Notes: generated by a model from the letters alone, not told the origin. Positions 34,880 through 46,517 are shown, counted from the first letter of the stretch. The stretch: DNA of 64,000 nucleotides from Rhabdophis nuchalis (GCA_039707465.1 CM077658.1:18649732-18713731), one strand, 5' to 3'. A program made the numbers and translations.

Positions 34880-35665
34880 AGGCTTAAAATTTTGGGCTTG
34901 GACAATCTGGAACTGTGCTGCCTGCGGTCCGATCTAAGCAGTGGTGGGTTTCAAATTTTTTAGAACCTACTCTGTAGGTGTGGCCTATTTTGTGGACGTG
35001 GCTTGGCAGTCATGTGACAGGGTGGGAGTGGCCACCTTTTAAAATGTGGTGAAGCTCATTTAACAATGCTCTTGCTTAGCAACCAAAATTTTGGACTCAA
35101 TTGTGATGATAAATTCTTTCTTTCTTCCTTCCTTTCCTTTCCTTTCCGTCCCATTGGGTCACTGGCAGCGGCGGGCCAGATTTACTTCCAGGTACGCCAG
35201 TGGAACCCCCTCTCACCAGTTCTCTAAATTTCACCAACCGGCTCTCGTGAGTAGGTGCGAGCCTGCAGAAACCCACCACTGGATCTAAGCATAGTACACA
35301 AAATTGTCTGTTACAATGTCTTGCCTGTCAACGACTTCTTCAGCGTTAACCTCAACAATACACGGGCAAACGATCGATACAAACTCAAGGTAATCCGTTC
35401 CAAACTAGACTGCAGAAAATACGACTTCAGCAACAGAGTGGTCAATGCCTGGAATGCTCTCCCTGACTTCGTTGTTACATTCCCAAACCTTCACAGCTTC
35501 AACCTCAAACTGTCTAAAGGTCCATAAAGGGGGTGAGGATAGGCGCACCAACATGCCTACCATCCCTGTCTTACTGTCCCCATTTATCTGTATTTATTTC
35601 CTTTGTTCGTGTTTATGTTCATACCTACGCTTGTTATCTTGTACATGTTTGAAAAATAAATAAAT
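34880..35665 (+). pseudogene. LINE RT C-terminus (CR1-L3-like), split by a MITE
   Basis: The translated right half includes SIVHKIVCYNVLPVNDFFSV, YKLKVIRSKLDCRKYDFSNR and VVNAWNALPDFVVTFPNLHS, the typical end of a CR1/L2-superfamily reverse transcriptase. The left half before the MITE reads ILGLDNLELCCLRSDLS. The frame resumes after the 343-bp MITE plus 8-bp duplication. The 3' UTR ends in AAATAAATAAATAAAG. Defective fragment. Confidence 0.85.
34939..35281 (+). mobile_element. hAT-like MITE, CAGTGGTGGGTTTC family, copy 2
   Basis: Terminal repeats CAGTGGTGGGTTTC / GAAACCCACCACTG (ending ...CCACTG) and a perfect 8-bp duplication GATCTAAG (34931-34938, 35282-35289). The internal microsatellite is short here (TTCTTTCTTTCTTCC..., about 40 bp). 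Confidence 0.93.
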
Positions 35666-35666
35666 A

Positions 35667-36007
35667 AAGGTATAGGTAAAGATTCCCCTTGCACATATGC
35701 TAGTCATTCCTGACTCTAGGGGGTGGTGCTCATCTCCGTTTCAAAGCCGGAGAGCCAGCACTGTCCGAGGACATCTCTGTGGTCATGTAGCCAGCATTGC
35801 TGAATGCCAAAGGTGCATGGAACGCTGTTCCCTTCCCACCAAAAGCGGTCCCTATTTTTCTACTTGCATTTTTACATGCTTTCAAACTGCTAGGTTGGCA
35901 GAAGCTGGGACAAGTAACAGGGGCTCACTCCGTTACACGGCACTAAGGATTCGAACTGCTGACCTGCCGACCTTTCTGATTGACAATCTCAGCGTCTTAG
36001 CCACTAA
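35667..36007 (-). repeat. Sauria SINE
   Basis: Complete from the AGGTAAAG-type tail to the tRNA-like head (GCCACTAAAC end); B-box GGTTCGAATCC becomes AGTTCGAATCC here. Inserted at the A-rich tail of the preceding LINE. Confidence 0.9.
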
Positions 36008-36439
36008 ACAGACAAACAAACTCTTGTCTATGGCAAATCGATATTCTGGATCTTGTATTGCAAGAGAAGCCTTTCTCTCTCCAGACAACGTCATTATCCT
36101 CAACTTTAATCAGACAAAAATCATTACCTCTCTCTTCCTATGCTAATCAAACTTCCTCTCAGTTTCTTTCTTCTGGATTTCGCCCCTCCTCTTTAATTTC
36201 TTGAAGCAAATGGGAGGCCTTGACTGGAACCCAAGAGCAAATAGAAAGCAAATATTACGTCTGCTTCTTTTTTTAAAAAAAATACTTAAAAAAATAATAA
36301 TACCACACCTTTTATATTTTTAAGATAAACTATTTCTTAAGAGTTTGAAGGGAGGGGGACGCACCAAAGTGACATCATGTAAAGTGCGGTTTGTGTCTAT
36401 GGCACCTGTAAAACAATAGCAACTTCACAACAAACAATC
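36008..36439. other. Intron, no recognised feature
   Basis: Unique-looking AT-rich sequence with T and A runs near 36270-36300. Confidence 0.3.
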
Positions 36440-36878
36440 TGTATTCAATCACACTTGGCCAATAAAGAATTCTATTCTATTCTATTCTATTCAAATTGGG
36501 CTGCAAACAGTTTTTCCCCAAATGCCATCACTCTGCTTAACAACTAATTCCTACAACACTGTTAAATAATTTACTAAGACTGTATTACTTATAATGGTTC
36601 TCTTCCTTCCTAGTACTTATCTCTTCCCACTTATGACTATAACCATGTTGCTTGCATCTTTCAATTTGTATTGTTTCATTTGTTTACTAGTATGATTTGA
36701 TTGCTTATTAGTAACCTTGACTATCGCTAAGTGTTGTTGTTTTTATTCTTGATGAATGTATTTTATTCTCCTTATGTACACCGAGAGCATCTGCACCAAA
36801 GACAAATTCCTTGTGTGTCCAAACACACTTGGCCAATAAAGAATTCTATTCTATTCTATTCTATTCTATTCTATTCTT
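36440..36878 (+). repeat. Two snake LINE 3' tails with TATTC arrays
   Basis: CAATCACACTTGGCCAATAA + AGAATTC + (TATTC)4 at 36448-36492, and GCACCAAAGACAAATTCCTT...CACACTTGGCCAATAAAGAA + (TATTC)7 at 36780-36878. The region between (36493-36780) may be the second copy's body. Confidence 0.85.
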
Positions 36879-38059
36879 CTTCCCAATTAGCAAAATAAAT
36901 AAATATCCTCCTGCATTAAGAAGAGAAAATAGAAAGCAGCCTTCCTTCCCACAGAAAACTTGCAGTTTCTCTTTTGATTCATTCGTTTCTCTGATTTATA
37001 AGGGCTGCCCATCTCTTTACTGACCCAAGGAATCCAGGCGGGAGGTTAAAAGGATGCAACCATTCAGAGATTCTGGATTTCAAGCCAGGTTCAGGTGAAT
37101 GAACAAAGCACAAAGATGATGATGGGCTTTTCTCCCAAAACTGGTGAGAGATTTTTTCCATTGCAAAAATAAAGAGAGAGGGGTTCACAATTTGCATTGG
37201 CCGTGTCTATACGTGCAACAACATTACACACGCACACAAAACCGCCACACGCCGATGCCTTAAAAGACTCAGCTGAGCTTTAAAAACAGATGTGTTGTTA
37301 TTACTGTTGTTGCTGCTGCTGCTGCTGCTGCTGTTTATGGTGGTTGATTTCCACAGCCCTTCCTCCTCTTCGTCTTCTTCCTCCTCCTCCTCCTCCTCCT
37401 CCTTCTCCTCCCCCTCCTCCTCCGAACCTTCCTGCCGATTTGCAGAATTTTTTTAGCAGGGAGGTCTAGAAGGCAGATTAAATGAAGGAAACGCCACGCA
37501 CACACATGCACACTGACTCAATTTTTGTCCTTTAGCAAATTCTTCTCTTTCACTCTTGCATGAAGGGAGAAGAAGAAGGGGGGGGGGGGAGGGAAGAGAG
37601 AGAGAGAGAGAGAGAGAGAAAAAGAAAATATCCCCACAGAGTTTTTCTCCTCTTCCTGGTGTGGAGCTGGGCCCCCGCAGTGCCCTGTGTAATTTCCAGT
37701 TCCTCAGAATTCAGGTATTAATAAAGACCCCATGGGGACTTCCAACAATATAACCCTACATTTTCAGGCATTATGAAAGGAAACCCCCAGGGTTCTCTGG
37801 CTCAAATTTCTGAAATGTAGGCATTGTAAAAGACACCCCAGGGGATGCCCGCAATAGAAATCTGCTGAATTCAAAGCATTTTCGGAGCCCTGGTGGGAAC
37901 CATTACTCCCACTGGAAGCTTTTTACAAAACATGTGTTGCTGACATGTTGACAGATTGCTCAGTGAAGTGTTTAGGTGCACGCACGAGGCGAGTCTTCGG
38001 GGACACTCGGCTCTGCCAGTTAGTCTCCAAACGCTGGAACTGGTGCCATCCATTTTTCA
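36879..38059. other. Intron with triplet and GA microsatellites
   Basis: (GCT)n at 37309-37332, CTC-rich run 37376-37425 and GA run 37592-37622. Two AT-rich blocks, 37440-37500 and 37640-37760, are otherwise unremarkable. No gene seen. Confidence 0.4.
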
Positions 38060-38565
38060 TAAAAAAAGGAGGGAGGGGAAGGCAAAGCAAACGGGAGGGA
38101 GGGAGGGAGGGAGGGAGGGAAGAAGGAGGGAGGGAGGGAGGAAGGAAGGAAGGACGGAAGGAAGGAAGGAAGGAAGGAAGGAGAAGGAAGGAAGGAAGCA
38201 AAGAGAGGGAGATGGAAATGGGAGGAAGATTAGAAGAAAGTAGAGGGAAGGGAGGGAGAGAAGGAGGGAGGATGGGAGGGAAGGAAAGAAAGAAAGAAGG
38301 GATGGAGATGAAAAGAGGAGGAAGAGAGGGAGGAAGGAAGGAGAGGGAAGGGAGGGAGGGAAGGAGGGAGGAAGGGAAGAAACAAAAGAAGGAAAGAAGG
38401 GACAGAGAGGGAGATGAAAATGGAAGGAAGAGAGGGAAGAAGGAAGGAAGGAAGGAGAGGGAGGGGGAGGGAGGGAGGGAGGGAGGGAGGAAGGAAGGAA
38501 GGAAGGAAGGAAGGAAGGAAGGAAGGAAGGAAGGAAGGAAGGAAGGAAGGAAGGAAGGAGAGGGA
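38060..38565. repeat. Long polypurine GGGA/GGAA tract
   Basis: About 500 bases of almost pure purine on the plus strand: (GGGA)n, then mixed motifs, then about 22 GGAA units (38485-38560). The 200-residue-plus Lys/Glu/Gly and Ser/Pro/Leu frames are artefacts. Confidence 0.96.
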
Positions 38566-39204
38566 GTCCTTCCCCCCACAACACTCTCGGCCAGCTGGTG
38601 CTATTTCAGATGGAAAATCTTTGCCTTGTTGCTGATGAAGCCAGGCAGAGGTTTCCTGAAGCAGGTTTCCTGATGCAGCAGCAAACACCCCCCCCCCTCG
38701 ACTGGCCTCTCCCACATGCCCAAGAGGGGGCTGGATGGATTTGAACTGAAGGAATCTGGAGGTCACCCCACAGCGCTGGCCATCGGTTCTCCCTCTCGCT
38801 CTTCCCTTGCACAGATTTGTGCAGAGCCAAATGGACAGGGGTGGGTGGGTGGGTGGGTGGAAGGGAAGGGGGTCTGCTGGCCCTGACAGCGTTCGGCTTG
38901 GTAAAGTGATCTGGGACTTAAAGAAGGCGGAGGGAGGGAGGGAGGGAGGGAAAGGAAGAGGTGGGGGGCGACTCCGACGAATTAGCTGCCTAGGTGATGG
39001 GGGCTGGGAGGGAAAGAAATGCATTCACGGCGGGTGGGTGGGGGCTGAGCCGGGGGCCAGACGCGAAGCCCCTGGGAGGGCAGATCCCCAGAGTTTGCCG
39101 AGCACGGATGCTCTAATTTCCAACAGAGCCCCTCAGTTAAATACTTAAAGCTGTGCAGCCTTGTAGTGTGCCAAGCCAAGCCTGTCTGTGCAGATGAGAG
39201 AAAG
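38566..39204. other. Intron, GC-richer unique block
   Basis: Contains GGTGG repeats at 38838-38862 and (GGGA)n at 38930-38960. 38860-39120 is GC-rich with several CpGs. No gene recognised. Confidence 0.35.
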
Positions 39205-39345
39205 AAAAATAAAAGGTGGGGAAGAGTGAGAGAGGGGGAGGGAAGGAGAGAGAGAGGGAAGGGGGGAGGGAGAGAGAGAGGGAGGGAAGGAGAGAGAGAG
39301 AGAAGAGGGAGGGAGGGAAAGAGAGAGAGAGAGAGAAGAAAAAAT
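39205..39345. repeat. Polypurine GAGA/GGGA tract
   Basis: About 140 bases of nearly pure purine on the plus strand. Confidence 0.94.
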
Positions 39346-41499
39346 CTCCGAGCAGAAGGAGGGAAGGAGAAAATATGCCATATGCCTGCATTCATAAAAA
39401 TTTAACGGAAAAAGCAGATGTAATCTAAGAAAATGCGTGCATGTGCAAAAAACATACACACCTCCCCCCCTCCTCCAAAGCCTCCGTTAAATAGGGCTGC
39501 TTATTGCCTTTAATGTAAAACAAATAATCAAATAGATCCGTGTGAAGAAGGGGTGGGGGACACTTATTAGTTCTCCAATAATTTAGAAAGGGATGGTTGT
39601 GATGCGTCTTGGAACGCAGCATTCAGGATTCATCTTCTTTGGAGAAGAACGATGCTGGTACCGTTTTAGGTTTTTGTGTGTCAGGGTGTGTACATACCAC
39701 ATACACACACTCACACACTCACACACAAACAAATACACTCTAACAGCAAAGGGATGGCCAAAAGGCATACATTAAAATAATTTTTTTTGCATTTACACCT
39801 GACAGCAATGTTGGGTTAGGCTCACACACCCACATTAGAGAGAAAGAGAGAATGAAAAAGAGAGAGATGGAGACTGTCACTAAAAATAGAGCCCTGATTA
39901 TAACTCTGAATATGGTTCGGATGTAACTAACTGGGTTTTCAACAGCTTGACATATAAATTGGTCTTTGCCCTCTATGTGGAGAGCGACGGAATGTGGCTC
40001 AGAGGTACGTCGCTAACATGTGTTTGGCTAGTGTTGGCACTTCTGTGACAGTTTCCCAGGCAGTCTTGCAATCCCTCAGTCCTTCCTTCAACCACCAGCA
40101 GCCACTTACCAGGGAGAGAGGGAGGGAATGTCCAAAGGTCCCTACCAGATTTCTAAAAGAAACCGCTCGGGACATTTTGTTTGACCCACGTCAAAATCTT
40201 CAAACAAAAATGCCTTTACCATGAATTCCTATTCCCTGGACGTCATGACCAGCATTTAAAACTTCGGAATGGCACATTTTCCTGGACTGAGCAGAAAGAT
40301 CCAACATCTCTTTTAGATCCTCACGGACAGAATCCTCTCCCATTCCAAATCCTCATCCACCATAACAAAGACACATTTTTTTTATATATATAAGATGTTC
40401 CATTCTGCCTATTGGAGCTTAGAAAGGAGACGGGTCATGCAATTTTCATCAAGTCAAGCTGAATTCCTGGTGACCTCATTGACATGTCCACCAGAGGTGG
40501 GATTCAGCAGATTCTGACCAGTTTGAGCCCCGCCTTCAGGTTCAGCCTGGTCACCTCCTACACAATCATCTGAAAAACCTAGGAGTTATGTTTCTTTCTA
40601 GTCTCTTTTATAGGAATCCAAACAATCTGTTCTTCTAATGAAACAACCCTAGTAATTGTCCCACAGATGGTTCATCCCACCTGGACTGGTGTTTATAGGC
40701 CTTCTCTGTCACAGTTGCCTTTTTTCTTTTGACCCATACTCCTCAAGGGGTACATGCAGTTCCTCCTTTCTTGTTAATAATTCCTAAGCAAGCTAAGAAG
40801 ATCATATTGTTCTGGTATCTACTCTTGCAGTTCGGGATGAGACGTTCCTAATTTAATATTTGAGCATGTATTTTTGTATGGTGCACTGCTCACCAACTCT
40901 CTTCCCTGGTGGGGGGATTTGTAAACATCATTAAATAAGGCATGGCATTGTCATCATTATTGACAGCTCCCACTTGGTGTCCTTTCAAAAAGGGGTATGT
41001 GCCAAACTCACCAAAGAATTAGTCAACTGATATTCTGCATCCTAGGACGTTTGTTTTGAAGTCAGCCTCCCCAACAGAATAAGACCTCTGTGGAAAATCC
41101 TATCCAGTTGGCTTCCTTTAGGCTCAACCTTTCCAGCAAGCGTATTGGATGCCTCCCCGACCCCATGCCGATACCTTCCAGATTTGCAAAGACAGCTGGA
41201 TGTACAAAGGGGAGCAGAATTGCAATCTGATCTCAGAGGGAATAAATGGAACTGTAGGAAATTCAGATGGAAGTAAAACTAGCTCTCCAAGACTTGGCAG
41301 GCGATCGCAGTTCTCTGTAGCTGGCCTATGGGGCTCGAGGGGAAGGGGGGAAAGATGGGACTCCACCTGAATGGCATTAATCGGATTGCATGATTATTTT
41401 TTTTAAAAAAATCTCCATCTATGCCTTTAAAAAGAAAGAAAAGGAATCGAACGGAAAGATGTCGAGGGCTATCTGAAAGTATTCCAGATGTTGGGGTAG
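39346..41499. other. Intron, mostly unique
   Basis: Short CA array at 39690-39735. 40488-40560 (CACCAGAGGTGGGATTCAGC) is a fragment of a CAGTGGTGGG-type MITE end. 39890-39970 (CCTGATTATAACTCTGAATA) is a possible regulatory block. No coding signal. Confidence 0.4.
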
Positions 41500-42104
41500 T
41501 GTTCTGACCTAGGTTTCCCAAGACCATGAAGCAGTCTCCTCATTCCCATAAAACCTCTTTTATTTAGGTTACAGGGAATTCTTCTCCAGCAAAGTCTGGG
41601 CAAACAGTCTTTCACGAGATTTCAAAACTACGGATCTTTATCAGGCTTGGAGAGTTGCCAGGCCGATATCTTCCAAATGCCATGCTATAGCAGCAATTCC
41701 TTGGCAAGAAGTCAGGAACAGATCTTCACCCTAATGAGTTGAAGTAATTGTCTCCTGCAAACTCCCCTCCCCTTTCGCTCCTCTTATAATCCCTATGGGA
41801 GGGGCCATTCACCATTCACCTGTGGCTTTACTCCCAAGTTGACCCTTGTTCCTTTCCTTAGCTGTTTCCTTTGTCTGGCAACTCTGTGCATGTGCATATT
41901 GGGAACAGGCTCCAGCTGCTCATCTGCTTCACTGATGTCTGGCTCCGAAGGCAGCTGATAACTGTCAAATGGCCCTGGCCTTCTCTCTGCCTCTGGTGCA
42001 GAGCCCTCATCAGAGCCTTCCCCAGATTCCAGGACTGGCCCACGTTCCTCCCCAACCTCCTCACTCTCTGACTCTGCCACCAGCTCCGCAGGCGAGCCAC
42101 AACA
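41500..42104 (-). mobile_element. Solo LTR, family A
   Basis: Minus-strand TGTTGTGGCTCGCC ... GGTCAGAACA. Flanks GGTAG (41495-41499) and GGCAG (42105-42109), 4 of 5 matching. A Glu/Ser-rich frame runs across the first part (ELVAESESEEVGEERG..., 111 codons from outside the LTR start), in the same reading frame as in the 12148 copy. No internal retroviral genes. Confidence 0.87.
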
Positions 42105-42407
42105 GGCAGGCTGGAGGACATATTTCACAGTCTTGCTAAGGAACTCATGAACTCTGAGAGAACTGTGGAACTAAGCTGTGGAGTCAGGGTTGTTTGATAT
42201 TATTCCAGATCAGTTGAAAGAAAATATCCTGGAAGATTTAGCAAAAATGACCCATAGTTCTACAAGCTCTGTAGAAATGAGGCAGGTGAGATCCCGTCAC
42301 AGTTAAGAATTCTCCATTGGAGGAATTGACTACGGGAGCAAAGCAGATGAAACAACCCCAATTGTTGAGTAGAGTGACCACACGTGAAAATATATGTCAA
42401 CGTTATA
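42105..42407. other. Intron, no recognised feature
   Basis: Unique sequence between an LTR and a dispersed repeat. Confidence 0.3.
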
Positions 42408-42602
42408 TAGGTAGTCCTCGACATACGACCCCAATTGAGCCCAAAATTTCTGTTCCTAAGCAAGACATTGGTTTCACTGAGTTTTAGCCCATTTTGTGAC
42501 CTTTCTTGCCACAGTCGTTGAGTGACCCTCACTTAACCAATGTCTCGCTTAGCGGCAGAAACGTTGGGCTCAATTGGGGGCATAAGTCGAGAGCTACCTG
42601 TA
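42408..42602. repeat. 'GTCGAGGACTAC' dispersed repeat, short form with both ends
   Basis: GGTAGTCCTCGACATACGAC at the left and CATAAGTCGAGAGCTACCTG at the right form inverted ends. Internal TTTGTGACCTTTCTTGCCAC matches other copies. About 195 bp. Confidence 0.72.
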
Positions 42603-43439
42603 GTTTCAAAAAAGGTGCTGTCTGAAGTTCACAGGCGCCTGCCATTAAGCAGAGGGAAACAGTCCGCCATTCATTAAATGGACATAATCGTACATCCTGC
42701 AGGTGTGGCCATCTCCAATATCTCTGGAAGTTCAGAGAACGTGTGGCCCTCATCAATTGCCACACCTAACTAAGCAGAGACCAGGCATTCTGCAGCCAAG
42801 AAGGCTCTACTACCCATCTGCACTACTCAGTGACCTCGAGGACACCGATAAACCTCCAAGTAGACTCAATGACTCTCTAAAAGGATGCAAACGACAAGCT
42901 GTCTGCAAGGAATACAAATCCTTCCATTCTCCCACCATCCAGTTAAAGAGTTGAAGAAGTTTCTTGGATGAGAAGTGAAAGCAAAAAAGAGGAGAGTCCA
43001 GCTGCCTCCTGAAAAAGCACCTTTAATCCCATGACTTGTTCATGAATTGATGGAAACCAAAATTCAAAACGATACGCAGAGCCCTGTCTTCCCTAAGGAT
43101 TTCAGAACCGTCTCATCCTGCTATCCAATTTATAACGAGGTTTCACGATAGTTGTGACCTAAAATTTACATCCTCGGGTAATTTTAGCAGTCGGTACACT
43201 CCAGATAATAAGGTAAGCAAAGAGGGGAGCCTCCAGCACAGACTCCAGTGTTAGTGTAAGCAAGTGTCCAAGAATTATGAAACGCCGTAGGTATTCCCTC
43301 TAAGAATTTTCCGAACTGGAATAACCATCTCACCAGATGTTGGAAGCTTCCAAGAGCCACACGGAGACATCGGCTGGATGGGAGAAAGCAGACTTTCTGC
43401 AAGATGACTTTTGAAATGGAAAAGAAGAGCAAGAATGGA
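42603..43439. other. Intron, no recognised feature
   Basis: Unique-looking; the open frames have no domain. Confidence 0.3.
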
Positions 43440-44195
43440 CAGAGGTAATCCTCAACTTTGTTTACTGACTGTTCTAAAAGAAGTGACTTAGGATCAGGTC
43501 GTTGGACTTATGGACTCTCCCTCCATCCCTACAGTCATGTAATCAAAAGTCAGGTACATCAGGGGTCCCCAACCCCCGGGCCGCGGACCGGTGCCGGTCC
43601 GTGGCTTGATAGGAACCAGGCCGCAGGGCCGGACAGGAGGAGGAGGGAGAAGGGGGCAGGCCCCTGGGCAGAGCACACGCCAGATGCGGGAGAGCACAGG
43701 TGCAGCTGTTTGTGCCATTGGATGCCCTAGAGGGCCGAGTGAGCCGACCCCCCCTGCATGTGCATGCGCCGCCTGTTCCCCCTTCTCCCCCCACCTCGCT
43801 CCTCCTCTACGCCAGCCGGTCCGCAGAATTTTCATTAAAATGAAACCGGTCCCTGGTGCAAAAAAGGTTGGGGACTCCTGAGGTACATGACAGGGGGCAT
43901 TTATTTAGAACAACTGTAGCATCATGTGATCAAAATTTGAGTGCTCACAACAGTTGCATGTCCTCAGGTGAAAATTTGGGCACTGGGCAATTGGCAGGTA
44001 TTTACGACTGTTGCATGTCTTCGGGTCACGTGATCACCATTTGCAACCTTCTCAGCTGGCTTCCAACAAGGAAAGTCAACAGGGGGAGGAGGGAGCCGGA
44101 TTCATTTTATGACTGCACGTGATTCCCTTAACAATCGTGGCAAAAAAAAAAAAGTTGCAGAATTGGGCGTACCTCATTTAACAACCTGTTACCTA
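43440..44195. repeat. 'GTCGAGGACTAC' dispersed repeat split by a hAT element
   Basis: The left part, 43442-43559 (AGGTAATCCTCAACTTTGTT...), continues at 43881 (CATTTATTTAGAACAACTGT, GTCACGTGATCACCATTTGC, AATCGTGGC...). The insertion is therefore younger than this copy. Confidence 0.7.
43560..43880. mobile_element. hAT-like MITE, CAGGGGTCCCCAACC type
   Basis: Ends CAGGGGTCCCCAACC and GGTTGGGGACTCCTG (14 of 15 paired) with a perfect 8-bp duplication AGGTACAT (43552-43559, 43881-43888). It carries GGGCCGCGGACCGGTGCCGG and GAAACCGGTCCCTGG near its ends. 321 bp, GC-rich, no transposase. The terminal sequence resembles vertebrate hAT/Charlie-type families. Confidence 0.93.
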
Positions 44196-44217
44196 GCTTA
44201 GCAACAGTAATTCTAGG

Positions 44218-44495
44218 CCTGATTGGTGGCTCAGTGGCTAAGATGCTGAGCTTGTCGATCAGAAAAGCTGACAGATCGGTGGTTCAAATCCCTAGCGCTG
44301 TGGAACGGAGTGAGCTCCTGTGACTTGTCCCAGCTTCTGCCAACCTAGCAGTTCAAAAGCACGTAAAAAATGCAAGTAGAAAAATAGGGACCACCTTTGG
44401 TGGGAAGGGAACAGCGTTCCCTGCGCCTTTGGCATTTAGTCATGCCGGCCACATGACCACGGAGACGTCTTTAGACAGCACTGGCTCTTTGGCTT
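44218..44495 (+). repeat. Sauria SINE (3' truncated)
   Basis: Head GGTGGCTCAGTGGCTAAGAT (A-box), GGTTCAAATCCC (B-box), body to GCACTGGCTCTTTGGCTTG, where it meets a GGA array. The BovB-like tail is absent. Confidence 0.9.
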
Positions 44496-44498
44496 GGA

Positions 44499-44540
44499 CC
44501 AGGAGGAGGAGGAGGAGGAGGAAGAGGAGGAGGAGGAGGT
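44499..44540. repeat. (GGA)n microsatellite
   Basis: About 13 GGA/GAA triplets at the broken end of the SINE. Confidence 0.93.
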
Positions 44541-45016
44541 TTTGCTGTTCATCCGAGAAGCTTCACCATTCATCACAACGAAGGAAGTTTCTGGGATGAA
44601 GAGTGAAACCTTTTCTTCTTCCTCCTCAAGCAAAAACATTTTTTTAAAAAAAAACAATCCAGTTGTCTTTTGGAAGGAAAAAAAAAAGACACCTAAGGCC
44701 TGGATGGCAGAGAATCTCCACAGACATCTTCCCATAAATGTATGTTTGGAGGCCACGTAGCCCCCCCCTCCCCCATGTAGCACAAATTCACGTAAATGGG
44801 CAAAGAAGCAAATCCCCAATTTTGACCTTCCTGCTTTCCCCTTCAACTCATGCATGCAGATCCCCGGAGCAAGTCAACAAACACAACCAGATTTCCAGGG
44901 ACTCCGATTTAGCAAGCAGCAGTTTGGAAGCCAAGTCCTCCAGCAATCCAAAGCTACAAATAAAATTAAAACAGGATTGGAAAACCATCTCGTGTTCACT
45001 GATCACACAGGCGACT

Positions 45017-45074
<58 letters not shown>

Positions 45075-45965
45075 ATGGAAAAACTTTTTCAGCAAGTCAA
45101 ATCCCATTGCGGTAACAATCCGTACACACTTTGAAAGTCTACTGACATATTTTGCTGGCATCTTTTTCAGCAGTTCCTGAAATGGTCGCAGGATGCGTGA
45201 AGGACCACAAATACTGACTGCTGAAAAAACAACAGCGTCCCCAAAATCAAATCAATAAAAACCCAGGCAGCAGACAATCAAATGGCAAGCAAATGTCCAG
45301 CTGAGGTTGCCATTCTGAAGATAATGCAGGGTTTAGCTTGGCCCGTTGATGTTAAGAGTGGGCCAGATCCAACCTTGGTGCGTCTTATACTCCAAAAAAT
45401 ACAGTAAGTCCTGTTGCAGTGGGATGGCTGAAAGTTATTGGCAAACCTGCCTGCACCACTCCCCTATAGTCTAGTCTCGCAGCTTGTGACAAATCCACTC
45501 ACTTCAAACTTCGCAAACCGAAAGGAAATGCACAGGCTACGATTCTAAAATATTGTAACAACACTGACATGTATTGGCACAGGCTTCTTCTATCCCAAGC
45601 AACAAACGCTCTCGTTCAAGAAAAAGGAGGGCTTTGTAAAACCTTTTTAATGGTGGGCTTTTGTTGTTGTTGTTGTTGTGTTTTGTAGCAAAGAAATTTA
45701 TACACAACGCAGCTTTCCCCAGGGAGAATCTAAAGAGAGTAATCCTTGGTCCTCTGCCACTCACTCTCCACCATTCCGCTTCCATCCTGAGCTTATACAA
45801 CACCCTTCGTTCAACCAAAGGAAATCAAAGTCAAAGATAAACACCATATGGGCATCATCTGGATGCCAGCCAGCTGACTGTTCAAATATGTGGTACAGTG
45901 TGTGGAGCCTAAAGGAAGAAGGAAAACATTGCTGTTAACATAGAAATGGCATAAATGACCCCACA
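44541..45965. other. Intron with (GT)27 and an old DNA-element end
   Basis: (GT)27 at 45018-45072. 45379-45408 (GTGCGTCTTATACTCCAAAA) looks like the end of a mariner-type MITE. (GTT)n at 45661-45678. Otherwise unique. Confidence 0.45.
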
Positions 45966-46150
45966 AAAATGGCGCCATTGCATGCACTAACAAATGGCTC
46001 CGTGTACCACCTGTGGCATGCGTGCCATAGGTTCACCATTACGGGCCTCGACCAAGGGTGTCAAACTCAAGGTCCACAAGTCAGATCCGGCCTGTAATGT
46101 GGTTGGATCCAGCCCATGATATGGTTGGATCTGGCCCACAGGGCTAGCCT
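45966..46150. mobile_element. Two hAT-like element fragments in tandem
   Basis: 45966-46052 (TGGCTCCGTGTACCACCTGT...CCATAGGTTCACCATTACG) is one end of the GTGATGGCGAAC family. 46065-46150 (GGGTGTCAAACTCAAGGTCC...GGATCTGGCCCACAGGG) resembles the 'gtgtcaaactcaaggcccg' hAT-type termini. Both truncated. Confidence 0.55.
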
Positions 46151-46300
46151 GGAAAATATTTGTAGCTCAGGGTTGATGTGTGAGGTCATTAGCACTTTCT
46201 GGGCGTGGTTGCTTTCTTGAAGATGTTTCGTTACCAAATTAGAGAACATCATCAATGGTCATCATCAACCAGGCTCAGAGAGCACCAAGGACTCCACTTC
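46151..46300. repeat. Fold-back repeat fragment
   Basis: TTTGTAGCTCAGGGTTGATG...GGTTGCTTTCTTGAAGATGT...AGAGAACATCATC then CAGGCTCAGAGAGCACCAAG: both arms of the family at 12818 in a short form. Confidence 0.65.
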
Positions 46301-46517
46301 CTAGATTCTACCAGTTCCATCTTTGATATTGTAGGCCCTGCTTTCTATGTTTGGTTTTAGCAAAAGAATAATCATCAGAATTTCCTGCTAAAAGTGGATT
46401 TTTGCATGAAGCCGGATCACTCTGGCTTCCAGAGTGGAAGTTAGTGCCCCATGGGACATGACCTTTGAAATACTGGACTTCTAATGTAGGTCTGTGTGCC
46501 ACATTTCGGCCATCTCA
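46301..46517. other. Intron, no recognised feature
   Basis: Unique sequence up to the U2-like fragment. Confidence 0.3.

Noticed and set aside
37923..39024. Several frames over 170 codons on both strands
   Set aside because: All lie in GGGA/GGAA repeats; Ser/Pro/Leu or Lys/Glu/Gly-only composition.
44218..44300. tRNA-like A and B boxes
   Set aside because: They belong to Sauria and other SINE heads; none folds as a complete tRNA with an acceptor stem and they recur with the same body sequence.
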